Below are positions 9,207 through 17,746 of a DNA stretch of 64,000 nt, in pieces. This DNA is from CAWEDP01 sp963807925 (GTDB taxonomy: Bacteria; Acidobacteriota; Vicinamibacteria; Vicinamibacterales; CAVVIG01). The notes under the pieces were generated by a model, which saw only the letters and a program-made list of their open reading frames with translations, was not told the origin of the DNA and ran no database searches. Location: contig CAWEDP010000002.1 in the NCBI GenBank assembly GCA_963807925.1, positions 806,001 through 870,000 on the forward strand, in the 5' to 3' direction. Numbering within the stretch: the stretch's first letter is position 1; the number at the start of each line of letters is the position of its first letter. The position numbers and the translations under genes are program-made.

Positions 9207-9998
9207 ATGACGTCACCGGCCTGGCTCCTGATCGTCGCGGTGTCGCTTGCCGGCGGCGCACAGCTGCGGAGTCCTCGCTCCGGCGATCCGGCGGCCATCC
9301 AGGCGGGCGGCGCCCTCTTTCGCGAGCGCTGCGCCGAGTGCCATGGCGCCGACGCCAAAGGGGTGCGCGGTCCCGACCTCACGGGCTTGTGGACATCCGA
9401 CGCGATCGATCAACGGGTCTTTCAGACCATCCGCCAGGGCGTCCCCGGCAGCATCATGCCGGCGAGCTCGGCGCCCGACGACGAGATCTGGGCGATCGTG
9501 GAGTATCTGCGCAGCGTGAGCACCGTCGCCACCGGAGGATCCACGGCGAGGGGAGACGCCGCCCGCGGCGAAGCGACGTTCTGGTCCGCCTGCGGCACGT
9601 GTCACCGCGTGGGCGACAGGGGAGGCCGGCTCGGCCCCGACCTGACGCGGGTCGCCGTCAGGCTGTCGCGCGACGCGCTGATCGCGTCGATTCGACAGCC
9701 GAGCGCGTCGTTCGCGAGCGGCTACGAGCCGGTCACCGTGGTCATGCGTGACGGCGGGCGGATTCGGGGAGTGCGCAAGGGCGAGGACGCCTATTCCATT
9801 CAGATCATGGACACGCATGAACGGCTGCAGGGCTACGTGAAGGCGGAAGTGCGCAGCGTCACGCGCGATCCCGACTCTCTGATGCCGACCTTCAGCGCGG
9901 ATCGGTTGAGCGCGGACGATCTCGGCGATCTGCTCGCGTTCCTGGGCACCCTTCGAGGAAGCGGCCCGCCCTCCCCGGGCTCGTCCCGCAATCCCTGA
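9207..9998 (+). CDS. Secreted diheme cytochrome c with TIGR02603-type domain
   Basis: 263 residues from ATG 9207, which gives a clean signal peptide (PAWLLIVAVSLAGGAQ); the longer frame upstream is not needed. Two heme c sites are visible: CAECH at residues 42-46 and CGTCH at 129-133, each followed by a cytochrome-c-like fold with a distal Met candidate (GSIMPASS). The C-terminal part (SIRQPSASFASGYEPV; DSLMPTF; DDLGDLLAFLGTL) matches the putative heme-binding domain known as TIGR02603. It lies 6 bases upstream of a PQQ dehydrogenase and is probably its electron acceptor. A paralogous pair is at 51784-54212. Confidence 0.88.
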   Translation: MTSPAWLLIVAVSLAGGAQLRSPRSGDPAAIQAGGALFRERCAECHGADAKGVRGPDLTGLWTSDAIDQRVFQTIRQGVPGSIMPASSAPDDEIWAIVEYLRSVSTVATGGSTARGDAARGEATFWSACGTCHRVGDRGGRLGPDLTRVAVRLSRDALIASIRQPSASFASGYEPVTVVMRDGGRIRGVRKGEDAYSIQIMDTHERLQGYVKAEVRSVTRDPDSLMPTFSADRLSADDLGDLLAFLGTLRGSGPPSPGSSRNP

Positions 9999-10004
9999 AA
10001 CAGC

Positions 10005-11642
10005 ATGCGCGCGACAACGTTCGCCCTGCTTGTCGCGGGCGGCCTCCTGGCCGCGAGCGGGGCGGCACTTGTTGAGGCGCAGCAAGCCGCCGCGCCTGCC
10101 GTCACCTATCAGGACCTGCTGAGCGGGCTGAAGGATCCGTCGCGCTGGCTGTTGTATTCCGGGGATTACAACGGCGATCGCCATAGCCCCCTCAAGCAGA
10201 TCACCCCCGAGAACGTCGGCCGCCTCACCGCGCAGTGGACCTACCAGACCGAGACGACGGCGCGCGGCCGGGGCTTCGAGTCGACGGCGCTGGTGCTGGA
10301 CGGCGTGCTCTACGTCACCGGACCGAACAACTACGCCTGGGCGCTCGACGCGCGCACCGGGCGTCCGTTCTGGCGCTATCGACGCGATCTGCCGAACGAC
10401 CTGACATACGGATCGTCGGCGCCGGTCAACCGCGGGTTCGGCATCCTCGGCGATCGTCTATTCATGGTCACGCTCGACGCGCACCTGCTCGCGCTCGACT
10501 CGAAGACCGGCGGTGTGCTGTGGGACGTCGTGCTCGCCGACTACAAGATCGGATACGCGGCGACGGTCGCGCCGCTGGTGCTCGCGGACAAGGTGATTGT
10601 CGGGATTTCCGGCAGTGACTACCCGACCCGCGGGTTCATCGACGCGTACGATCCGGCCTCGGGCAGGCGGATCTGGCGGTTCTACACGGTGCCGGGGCCG
10701 GGCGAAGCGGGCAGTGAAACCTGGCCGGCGTCGGTCGACGTGCTGTCGCGCGGCGGCGGCGGGACGTGGGTGACCGGCAGCTACGACCCTGAGCTCAACA
10801 CGGTCTACTGGGGCACGGGCAATCCGAATCCGGACTATTACGGTGATGATCGCAAGGGCGACAACCTCTACACGGCGTCGCTTGTCGCCCTCGATGCCGA
10901 CACGGGCAGGCTGAGATGGCACTACCAGTTCACGCCCCACGACACGCACGACTGGGACTCCAACCACGTCCCGGTGCTCGACGATCTGACGATCGCCGGC
11001 GAGCGGCATAAGGTGGTGATGGTCGCCAACCGCAACGGCTTCTTCTACGTGCTGGACCGCGTCACGGGGAAGGTGCTGCTCGGCAGGCCGTTCACCGCTA
11101 CGACATGGGCGCGCGAGCTCGGCCCAGACGGCCATCCGCTCGTCGTGAACGACGGCAGCAAAGGCTGCCTGCCGGATCAGTGGGGCGGCACCAACTTCAT
11201 GCCGCCGTCCTACGATCCCGCGCGCCGTCTCTTCTTCGTCACGGCGCGGGAGACGTGTGCGGTCTACACGCCTGAAAAGCAGGCGATCGTCCCTGGCCGA
11301 TCGTCCACGGGCGGGGTGGTTCGCAGCGATCAGGACAAGGCGTACGGAGCGGTCCGTGCCATCGACGTGACGAGCGGTGAGCGGAAGTGGGAGTTCCGCT
11401 ACCCGACGCCGAGCTTTGCCGGCGTCCTGTCGACCGCGTCCGGCGTCGTGTTTTCGGGCGACAACGAAGGGAACGTCATGGCGCTCGACGCCAGCACCGG
11501 CCGCAACCTCTGGCACTACCAGACCGGGTCGCCTCTGTGGGGCGGCAGCCCGATGACCTATCTCCTCGACGGCCGTCAGTACGTCGTCGTGCCGTCGGGG
11601 AGCACGCTGACCGCGTTCGCTCTGCCGCGGACCGTCCGGTAG
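10005..11642 (+). CDS. PQQ-dependent alcohol-type dehydrogenase lacking the vicinal disulfide
   Basis: 545 residues with signal peptide (FALLVAGGLLAASGAALVEAQ) and an eight-bladed quinoprotein propeller: WLLYSGDYNGDRHSPLKQIT, repeated DxxTGxxxW blade motifs, TYWGTGNPNP-like NTVYWGTGNPNPDY, and FTPHDTHDWDSNHVPVL carrying the catalytic Asp region. It lacks its own cytochrome domain, consistent with pairing with the upstream diheme cytochrome. At residues 137-138 it has Ser-Ser (GSSAPVNRG), where its paralogue at 52566 and methanol/ethanol dehydrogenases have adjacent Cys residues over the PQQ ring. It should oxidise a primary or secondary alcohol in the periplasm; the substrate cannot be read from sequence. 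Confidence 0.88.
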   Translation: MRATTFALLVAGGLLAASGAALVEAQQAAAPAVTYQDLLSGLKDPSRWLLYSGDYNGDRHSPLKQITPENVGRLTAQWTYQTETTARGRGFESTALVLDGVLYVTGPNNYAWALDARTGRPFWRYRRDLPNDLTYGSSAPVNRGFGILGDRLFMVTLDAHLLALDSKTGGVLWDVVLADYKIGYAATVAPLVLADKVIVGISGSDYPTRGFIDAYDPASGRRIWRFYTVPGPGEAGSETWPASVDVLSRGGGGTWVTGSYDPELNTVYWGTGNPNPDYYGDDRKGDNLYTASLVALDADTGRLRWHYQFTPHDTHDWDSNHVPVLDDLTIAGERHKVVMVANRNGFFYVLDRVTGKVLLGRPFTATTWARELGPDGHPLVVNDGSKGCLPDQWGGTNFMPPSYDPARRLFFVTARETCAVYTPEKQAIVPGRSSTGGVVRSDQDKAYGAVRAIDVTSGERKWEFRYPTPSFAGVLSTASGVVFSGDNEGNVMALDASTGRNLWHYQTGSPLWGGSPMTYLLDGRQYVVVPSGSTLTAFALPRTVR

Positions 11643-11650
11643 ACCGCGCG

Positions 11651-12706
11651 TCAGGGCGATTCGGCGAGCATATCGACCGCTTCGAGGTCGCTGAACATCC
11701 CCAGGAGGGTGCCCACGCGCCGCAGCCGTCGCATTTCGACGCTCTTGAGGACCGACTCCCGCGCGCGTTCGAGCACCGCCTTGGTGACGCTGGTCTCGGC
11801 CGGCAGCGATTCGATCGCTTCGGAGGTGAGCCCCTCCAGATCGAGGACGGTCCGGATGCCGATGCGCCGGAGATCCTTCACGCTGTCGCCGAAATACACG
11901 CACAGCTTCGCCTGCAGGATCCAGTCGATCAACTGCCGCGCGCTGTACGCCGTCTTGAGCAGCAGCGGGACGAAATCGCTGGTCGCCAGATCGTAGCAAC
12001 TGTCGATGCCGAGCTCCTCGAGGCGAAGGACGTCGTACGATTCGATGCCTTCGATCATCTCGAGGGGCGCGGGATCCACGGAGGGATCGCCGGCCGAGGA
12101 GAACACGGGGACGCGGCTCGACAGCCATCGGATGCCGCGCTGCGGAAAGATGCCCATGAGAAACGCCAGCGCCGGCCAGATGTTCGCCGTGATGCCGGCG
12201 CCCGACTCGGCGCCGCCGGTCAAGGCCGACGACGCGTTGTAGATCACCAGCGCGAACATCGAGGACAGGATCATCCGCATGCCGAAGCCGTAGAACACGC
12301 TCGGCGCGAGATCGTTCTGGGAGTACCGGCGGAAGATGTCCTGCAGGCCCCAGACGTAGACGCCCAGAAACGCCATCGCGAACACCAGCCGGGAGCCGGG
12401 CTGCGGGAACTCCGCGGTACCCAAGGTGACCGGCGGAAACTCGCCGTCGGGCAGGCCAATCTGTCTCGCGAAGAGGAGCAGCACCAGCCCTGCCACCGCG
12501 ACGACCGACGCGTATGCGAGCGACCACAGATAGTAGCTGAACGTCTCGGCCGCGTGGACGTCCCGATACGCCTGTTCGGCCTTGAGCAGCGTCAGGACGC
12601 GGTCGATTTCGATGACGCGCCGGCGGCGCCTCGAGAAATAGTAGGTGAACGTCGTCAGCGGCAGGAACAGGTAGAGGACGACGAGCGCGGTCACCTTCAT
12701 GCCCAT
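11651..12706 (-). CDS. Membrane protein with C-terminal helical-hairpin region, unknown function
   Basis: 351 residues. There are one N-terminal hydrophobic helix (TALVVLYLFLPLTTFTYYF), a charged segment (SRRRRRVIEIDRVLTLL), then three or four further membrane helices up to about residue 190. The last ~140 residues are soluble and contain repeated short helices ending in LGIDSCYDLAT and IGIRTVLDLEGLT, a rhythm like helix-hairpin-helix or DUF4332 repeats. I do not recognise the family. It is convergent with the PQQ dehydrogenase, ending 8 bases from it. Confidence 0.65.
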   Translation of the reverse strand: MGMKVTALVVLYLFLPLTTFTYYFSRRRRRVIEIDRVLTLLKAEQAYRDVHAAETFSYYLWSLAYASVVAVAGLVLLLFARQIGLPDGEFPPVTLGTAEFPQPGSRLVFAMAFLGVYVWGLQDIFRRYSQNDLAPSVFYGFGMRMILSSMFALVIYNASSALTGGAESGAGITANIWPALAFLMGIFPQRGIRWLSSRVPVFSSAGDPSVDPAPLEMIEGIESYDVLRLEELGIDSCYDLATSDFVPLLLKTAYSARQLIDWILQAKLCVYFGDSVKDLRRIGIRTVLDLEGLTSEAIESLPAETSVTKAVLERARESVLKSVEMRRLRRVGTLLGMFSDLEAVDMLAESP

Positions 12707-12746
12707 GATGTGGCCCCGGAGCCGGCCGCATCATACCGCCGATTCG

Positions 12747-13769
12747 TTACGATCGGGCCTCCTCGACGCGGCCGTCGGCGTGGTGCGCGAAGCGGCCCCG
12801 TTCGCGCGGGTGCACCGGCGCGTCGGCCGGCCACGGCCAGCCGCCGAACTGCGTGCGGCGGTAGTCGGCAAACGCCTGTTCGAGCTCCGAGCGGGTGTTC
12901 ATGACGAACGGGCCGTACTGGGCCACCGGCTCCCCAATCGGGCGTCCCTGAAGGAGCAGAATCTCCACCGCGCCGTTCGCCGCCTCGATCGACACCGGGA
13001 CGTCCCCACGCACCTGAATCGCCGCCGGGCACGGGACGGCGCGACCGGCGACGCGCAGCGCGTCGCCGGCGAAGACGTGCAGCGTCCTGGCGGCCCGGTC
13101 GTCGTGCGTGGGCGGCACGGTCCACCGCGCGCCCGCGTCCATCGCGATCGACCAGATGGCCACGTCCGCGTCCCGCTTCGCGGCCCATGAATCCGGCGGT
13201 GGCGGCAGCGGGCGGACGTCGCCGAGCTCGCCGGCGATCACCGTCACGACGACGCCGCGGCCGTGGCCGTCGGTGAACCGGGCCCGCGGGATGTCGCGAT
13301 CCCAGAACATGGTGAAGTACGGCGGCACGAGCTTGTCCCGGCCCGGGAGGTTCAGCCAGATCTGAAACAGCTCGAGGGGATTCGGACCGGTCGAATCGAG
13401 CAGCGGGAACATCTCGGAGTGGACGACGCCGGCGCCGGCCGTCAGCCATTGCACGTCGCCCATGCCGAAGCGTGCCGTCGCGCCGAGCGAGTCGGAGTGG
13501 TCGATGTAGCCGGTCCGGACGATCGTCACCGTCTCGAACCCGCGGTGCGGGTGCTGCGGGAAGCCCGGCACGACCTCGCCGTGGTACATGCGCCAGCCGT
13601 CCTTGCCCTCGAAATCCTGGCCGATAGCGTGCCCGGCGAGGGAGGCCGCGGGGCCGAGTCGATCGTTGCCGGCGGGAAAGCGATCGACATGGTGGACGCA
13701 GAAGAGAAACGGGTCGGTCGTCTGCCAGCGGGATCCGAGCGGCGCCACTCGGAGAATCGAGTCAGCCAT
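12747..13769 (-). CDS. Pirin family protein
   Basis: 340 residues from ATG at 13769; an open frame continues upstream but only as antisense of the next gene. The N-terminal cupin has the pirin metal-site pattern: FPQHPHRGFETVTIV supplies the HxH pair, and AGAGVVHSEM the further His and Glu ligands. The C-terminal cupin includes LLLQGRPIGEPVAQYGPFVMN, the usual pirin C-terminal signature. Some bacterial pirins are quercetin 2,3-dioxygenases and others regulate pyruvate dehydrogenase; sequence alone cannot decide. At 340 residues it is longer than the usual ~290. Confidence 0.85.
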   Translation of the reverse strand: MADSILRVAPLGSRWQTTDPFLFCVHHVDRFPAGNDRLGPAASLAGHAIGQDFEGKDGWRMYHGEVVPGFPQHPHRGFETVTIVRTGYIDHSDSLGATARFGMGDVQWLTAGAGVVHSEMFPLLDSTGPNPLELFQIWLNLPGRDKLVPPYFTMFWDRDIPRARFTDGHGRGVVVTVIAGELGDVRPLPPPPDSWAAKRDADVAIWSIAMDAGARWTVPPTHDDRAARTLHVFAGDALRVAGRAVPCPAAIQVRGDVPVSIEAANGAVEILLLQGRPIGEPVAQYGPFVMNTRSELEQAFADYRRTQFGGWPWPADAPVHPRERGRFAHHADGRVEEARS

Positions 13770-13822
13770 GCCCTGACGATACGCGATCGGTCGGCCTGCG
13801 TAAACCGCCGGAACGCCGGGTC

Positions 13823-15169
13823 TCAGGCGCCCGGTGGCGACGCGGCGTCGACGATCTCGGTCACGTCTGCCACCTCGTCGATGCGCCAGCACAGATTGAG
13901 CAGCGACTCGGCCTGCGGCGCCGCGATCGCCAGGACCGCCTGGTCGCGAAACTTGAGATCCAGCTGGCGGTCCGTCATCGGCCGCTTCAGGTTGCCGATC
14001 GACGCCTCGACGAAGATCTCGAGCTTCCGGCCGTCGGCGAGGTCCACTTCGAGGCGCCCCTGATCCTCGGTCAGCGACGGATCCGCGACCGCAGTCGTCA
14101 GCTCGCGCACGCGCCTGATCGCCCGATCGTTCACGGCGTCGTCGGTGTACTCGCGCAGCCCCGCCTTGCCCCGCACGAGGCCGACGGCCGCGCCGTGGTA
14201 CACCGAAAACTTGCCCTGCAGCCCCCGGGTGATGTGCTGCTGGTTGCACAGATCGAGCACGAGTGGCGCCACGCGCAGCCGGACTGCGGTGATCGCGTCG
14301 GGATCGATTCGGTGCGCATCGTGGAGCTGGATGGCGCCGTCGATGGTCGGGTGGTTGACGATGCCGCAGGGAAACGGCTTGTAGGTGTTCTCGCGCAGGT
14401 CGAAGTCGATGCCGAGCCTCGACGTGATCTTCGTCAGATCGGCGCGGGCGGCCTGCACGGCGGCGAACCCGCGCGGCCCTTCGATGCCGTGCTCGCCGGC
14501 GGTGAATCCCTCCTTGGCCAGCAGCGCGGCGGCGTAGCCGTTCTGGGCCGCGCGCCCCGGGTGGAAGGCCTTGCCCATCGATCCGAACATCTCGCGCAGG
14601 CCCGCCGCCTGGGTGGCCGCGAGACCGATCGCCCACACCATCTCCTGGACCGTCAATCCGATCAGCCGCCCGATGGCGGCTGCCGCCCCGAACACGCCCG
14701 ACGTTCCGGTGATGTGCCAGCCGGCGTCGTAGTGGGCGGGGTACACCGCGTTGGCGACGCGCGATTCGGCTTCGAACCCGAGGATGAACGCGTGCGCGAA
14801 TTCGCCCCCCGACACCGGCCGCGTGCTGGCGTACGCAAACAGGGCGGAGGCGACCGGCGAGGAGGGGTGACTGTAGTTTTTCGGCGTCGTGTCGTCGAAG
14901 TCGTGGACGTGCGAGCTGAGGCCGTTCAGCAGCGACGCGTGCAGCGGATCGATCCGCTCGCCTCGTCCGATCACGCGCGCAATTGGCGCCCCGGCGTACG
15001 GCCCGAGCGCTCGCACGGTGATGTCGAGCGCCTCATGACAGGCGCCGCCCAGCGCGCAGCCCATGTAGTTGACGACGGCGCGCCGCGCCTCGTGACGCAC
15101 GTCGGACGGGACGTCCTCGAAGCGGGCGTTGACGATGTAGGAGGCGAGCGCGAGCGTTTCGTCGGCCAT
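13823..15169 (-). CDS. MmgE/PrpD family protein (2-methylcitrate dehydratase-like)
   Basis: 448 residues. Family hallmarks: an all-helical N-terminal domain beginning LALASYIVNARFEDVP, LNGLSSHVHDFDDT near residue 85, HPSSPVASALFAYA, GWHITGTSGVFGAAAA, and the C-terminal lid (NPMTD-like KRPMTDRQLDLKF). PrpD dehydrates 2-methylcitrate in propionate catabolism, but this superfamily also includes cis-aconitate decarboxylase and many orphans. No prpB, prpC or acnD is nearby, so 2-methylcitrate is not supported as substrate. A second family member at 26307 is only distantly similar. Confidence 0.85.
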   Translation of the reverse strand: MADETLALASYIVNARFEDVPSDVRHEARRAVVNYMGCALGGACHEALDITVRALGPYAGAPIARVIGRGERIDPLHASLLNGLSSHVHDFDDTTPKNYSHPSSPVASALFAYASTRPVSGGEFAHAFILGFEAESRVANAVYPAHYDAGWHITGTSGVFGAAAAIGRLIGLTVQEMVWAIGLAATQAAGLREMFGSMGKAFHPGRAAQNGYAAALLAKEGFTAGEHGIEGPRGFAAVQAARADLTKITSRLGIDFDLRENTYKPFPCGIVNHPTIDGAIQLHDAHRIDPDAITAVRLRVAPLVLDLCNQQHITRGLQGKFSVYHGAAVGLVRGKAGLREYTDDAVNDRAIRRVRELTTAVADPSLTEDQGRLEVDLADGRKLEIFVEASIGNLKRPMTDRQLDLKFRDQAVLAIAAPQAESLLNLCWRIDEVADVTEIVDAASPPGA

Positions 15170-15232
15170 CGGGTCGGCCGACGTATTCTACAGGGACGTC
15201 GGGCGCCCGGGCGCGCCGCCGCGCCGCGCGGG

Positions 15233-15640
15233 CTATTTCCGGCTGATCTTGATCGCCTTCATCTCGGAGCGGTCGGCCTTGATCTCCTCCGGACCATCCG
15301 GAAGGTTGTTCGCCTGCAGCAGGTACGCCGTGATGTCCGCCGCCGACTGCACGTCGAGGCTGCCGACGTCGTCGGCCGGCATCGACGTGCGGATGCGGTC
15401 GGCCAGGTCGGCGACGCTCTGGTCGTTCCAGCGATCAAGGAAGTCGCCGCCCGCCAGCGACGGCGCCTGGTCGCTGCCGCTCAAATCGCTTTGATGACAG
15501 CCGCTGCAGACCTGCGCGTACCTGGCCTGGCCGCGGCCGGCCTGATCCTTCGTATAGACCCCGTCCCAGACGGTCCGCGGCGCGGGGCTGCCTTGCAGGA
15601 CGCCCAGGCCGGCGGCGAGGGCAATCAACGTCTTGAACAT
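15233..15640 (-). CDS. Secreted monoheme cytochrome c
   Basis: 135 residues with a short signal peptide (TLIALAAGLGVLQGSPA). One heme c site, CSGCH at residues 45-49, preceded by GQARYAQV and followed by DLSGSDQAPSLAG. A distal Met is offered by RTSMPADD near residue 87. The C-terminal half (SAADITAYLLQANNLP) is the terminal helix usual in class I cytochromes c. It stands alone between the PrpD-like gene and the TPR gene, all on the minus strand. It is a plausible soluble electron carrier for one of the quinoproteins. Confidence 0.85.
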   Translation of the reverse strand: MFKTLIALAAGLGVLQGSPAPRTVWDGVYTKDQAGRGQARYAQVCSGCHQSDLSGSDQAPSLAGGDFLDRWNDQSVADLADRIRTSMPADDVGSLDVQSAADITAYLLQANNLPDGPEEIKADRSEMKAIKISRK

Positions 15641-15689
15641 GGAGTCATGCTAGCCGATCACTGCGCGTGAGGCGACCTTCGCGAGCGCC

Positions 15690-16540
15690 TCACCGGGCGC
15701 CGCCCGCCGCCGACTTCACCTGCTGAAGGGTCGCCAGGTGCTGCCGCGCCTCCGCCGAGCCCGGCCGCAGGCGCAGCGCGATCTCGTCCTCGCGGATGGC
15801 CTCGTTCAGGCGGCCCTGCAGGCCGAACGCCACCGCCAGGTTGCGGTGCGCCTCGGCGTGGCGTGGATCGATGGCGATCGTGCGCTCGAGGTGGGCGATC
15901 GCCTCATCGAGCTGATGGCGCGGGCCGAGGATGACGGCGAGGTTGAAGTGCGCTTCGGCGTTGTCCGGATCGATCTGGACGGCGCGGGTCAGCTCCGCGA
16001 CGGCCTCGTCCATCCGCCCCGCCGCCGCCAGCGCGTTGCCGTAGTTGAACCGCACACGGTCGTCGTCGGGCTTGAGTTGCGCCGCTTCACGCGCCTGGTC
16101 CAGCGCCTCGTCGAGCCGTCCCTGTTGCAGGAACGCGCTGGCGAGATTGCTGTGCGCTTCGGCGTCCGCCGGATCGAGGCGCAGCGCCTCCATGAGCTGT
16201 CCGATGGCGGCGTCGACGAGGCCGGTCTGCAGATACTTCGCGGCCAGGAAGTTGTGCGCGAGCGGATCGCGCGGACTCGACCGCACCTGCATCTCGGCGC
16301 CGGCGACGTCGGCGCGAAGGGACCTCGCCTCCTCGTCCCTGACGAGCGCCGGAACGTCCTCGACCCGGCGCGGGAGAATCTCCAGCCACAGCGCGCCCAT
16401 TTCGTCAGAGGACCGCGGCCCCCACTTGACGCGCCGCGCGGGATGACGCGGGTTGTGCGGATTGCCGTCCGAGTTGTCGTAGGTGTAGCGCATCGACACG
16501 GTGGTGCCCCGCGGCAGGAACAGCGGCTCGGCATAGCGGT
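15690..16540 (-). CDS. TPR C-terminal part of a frameshifted cytochrome/copper-monooxygenase-like gene
   Basis: Continues the gene at 16405-17697 in another frame. Read from about 16540 it starts YRYAEPLFLPRGTTVSMRY, the natural continuation of the upstream part's WDFRWQDQ. After NSDGNPHNP and SSDEMGALWLEI come at least four tetratricopeptide repeats (PADAEAHSNLASAFLQQG; PDNAEAHFNLAVI; PRHAEAHRNLAVAFGLQG), ending at residue 269 of the longest intact frame (start 16499). TPRs mediate protein contacts. One extra base at about 16542 (GGTACC) separates the two parts. Confidence 0.75.
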
Positions 16541-17697
16541 ACCTGATCCTGCCAGCGGAAATCCCAGGAGCGGATGTGGATGAGCGGCGTGACGGTGCCG
16601 TCGGGCAGCGTCGCCACGCCTTTCATGTCGCGCGCCAGGTAGTGCGCGTGGGGATAGATGCTGAGCACCTCGATATCGGCAGGGAGCACGTACCGGTCCT
16701 CGATGGCGTAGTCGCTCCGTCCGGCGGGGATGTCGATCGACTTGGACTCGAGCTTGATCTCGAGCGGCGTGCGCGACGGCGGACGGTCCGAGAAGAACAG
16801 GCCGATGCTCGGGCGGATCGTTTGCGGCGCGCCGCTCGGCAGCATGTGCAGCTGGATCACGAGATCGCTGCCAGGCTCGAGCGACCAGGCGCGATCGGGC
16901 GGCTCGAGGAACGGCGCCTTGCCCGGCGTCCACCCGTAGACGTTCTCCACCCGGTCGTCGGGCATCGCGGCGAAGCCGGGTCCCTGGTCGGCGCGATCGA
17001 GCTTGCGCGACACACCGAATCGATCGATCGCCAGGGTCGCGTGGTGCAGCGTTTGCGGGTTGCCGGCGTGAAACTCGATGGCGCGGACGTAACGGGTCGA
17101 CGAAATCGGGACCGGCACCACGAAGTTGCGGAAGACGTCGCTGCCGGTCGCCGCCAGCGTGTACGGCTCCGGCATCTGCACGACCAGGTCGGGCGTCCCC
17201 AGTTGCCAGCCGTCCGGCCACCTGGGCGCCGGCGGCTTGTCGGCCGGGTTCCCCTCGGGCATACCGGCGGCCACCCACCGCTCGATGGTCGCAATCTGAT
17301 CGTCGCCGAGCGTGCGTGCGTTCGCGAACACGCCGACGCCGCGGTCGGGCAGCCACGGCGGCATGACGCGCCGGGCGGTGACGTCCGCGATTTGGCGGGC
17401 GTGGTCGCGCGCGTCGCGATAGTCGACCAGGGCGAATGGCGCCCCCCCGAAACAGACCGGATCGCCTGACGCGAAGACCGCCTTTGCCGCGTTGGGCGCA
17501 ATCGGACGATGGCAGGTGGCGCAGTGCTGCAGGAGGATGGGCGCGACGTCCTTGTTGAAGGTCACCCCGGCCGCGACGTCCGCCTGCGTCGCGGCGGGCG
17601 CGGGAGACGGGCCCCGCGGCGTCGGGTCGTGGGCGCGGCAGGCGCCGGCCAGCGCGGCGAATGCGGCAAGCAGCGCGCGAAAACCCCGGCAATTCAT
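16405..17697 (-). CDS. Secreted cytochrome c-copper type II monooxygenase-like protein, 5' part (frameshifted)
   Basis: The N-terminal part of a large secreted protein. After a signal or lipoprotein leader (LLAAFAALAGAC) comes a heme c site, CATCH at residues 59-63, then VMPPWLPD. The following region resembles the two copper-binding halves of ascorbate-dependent (PHM/DBH-type) monooxygenases: TLHHATLAID with a His pair, then SIYPHAHYLARDMKG with HxH. Real homology ends at IRSWDFRWQDQ; the last ~45 residues are out of frame. Deleting one base at about 16542 joins it to the TPR part (15690-16540), giving a protein of about 650 residues. Such fusions recur in Acidobacteriota and Planctomycetes; their substrate is unknown. 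Confidence 0.75.
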   Translation of the reverse strand: MNCRGFRALLAAFAALAGACRAHDPTPRGPSPAPAATQADVAAGVTFNKDVAPILLQHCATCHRPIAPNAAKAVFASGDPVCFGGAPFALVDYRDARDHARQIADVTARRVMPPWLPDRGVGVFANARTLGDDQIATIERWVAAGMPEGNPADKPPAPRWPDGWQLGTPDLVVQMPEPYTLAATGSDVFRNFVVPVPISSTRYVRAIEFHAGNPQTLHHATLAIDRFGVSRKLDRADQGPGFAAMPDDRVENVYGWTPGKAPFLEPPDRAWSLEPGSDLVIQLHMLPSGAPQTIRPSIGLFFSDRPPSRTPLEIKLESKSIDIPAGRSDYAIEDRYVLPADIEVLSIYPHAHYLARDMKGVATLPDGTVTPLIHIRSWDFRWQDQVPLCRAAVPAAGHHRVDALHLRQLGRQSAQPASSRAARQVGAAVL

Positions 17698-17746
17698 TGA
17701 CGAAAGAGCAGTTCGGCGGAACTCGATCTGGCATAGTATACGTGTG

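Noticed and set aside
10458..12734. Very long antisense ORFs (for example 10458-12734, 41369-43459 and 43296-45428 on the minus strand, 14195-15670 on the plus strand)
   Set aside because: They lie wholly opposite well-conserved genes, have Arg/Gly/Pro-rich composition with no motif, and reflect the high third-position GC that removes stop codons.
13823..15169. Assigning prpD and a methylcitrate cycle
   Set aside because: Two MmgE/PrpD proteins occur, but neither has prpB, prpC or acnD nearby and the two are not close relatives; only the family name is justified.
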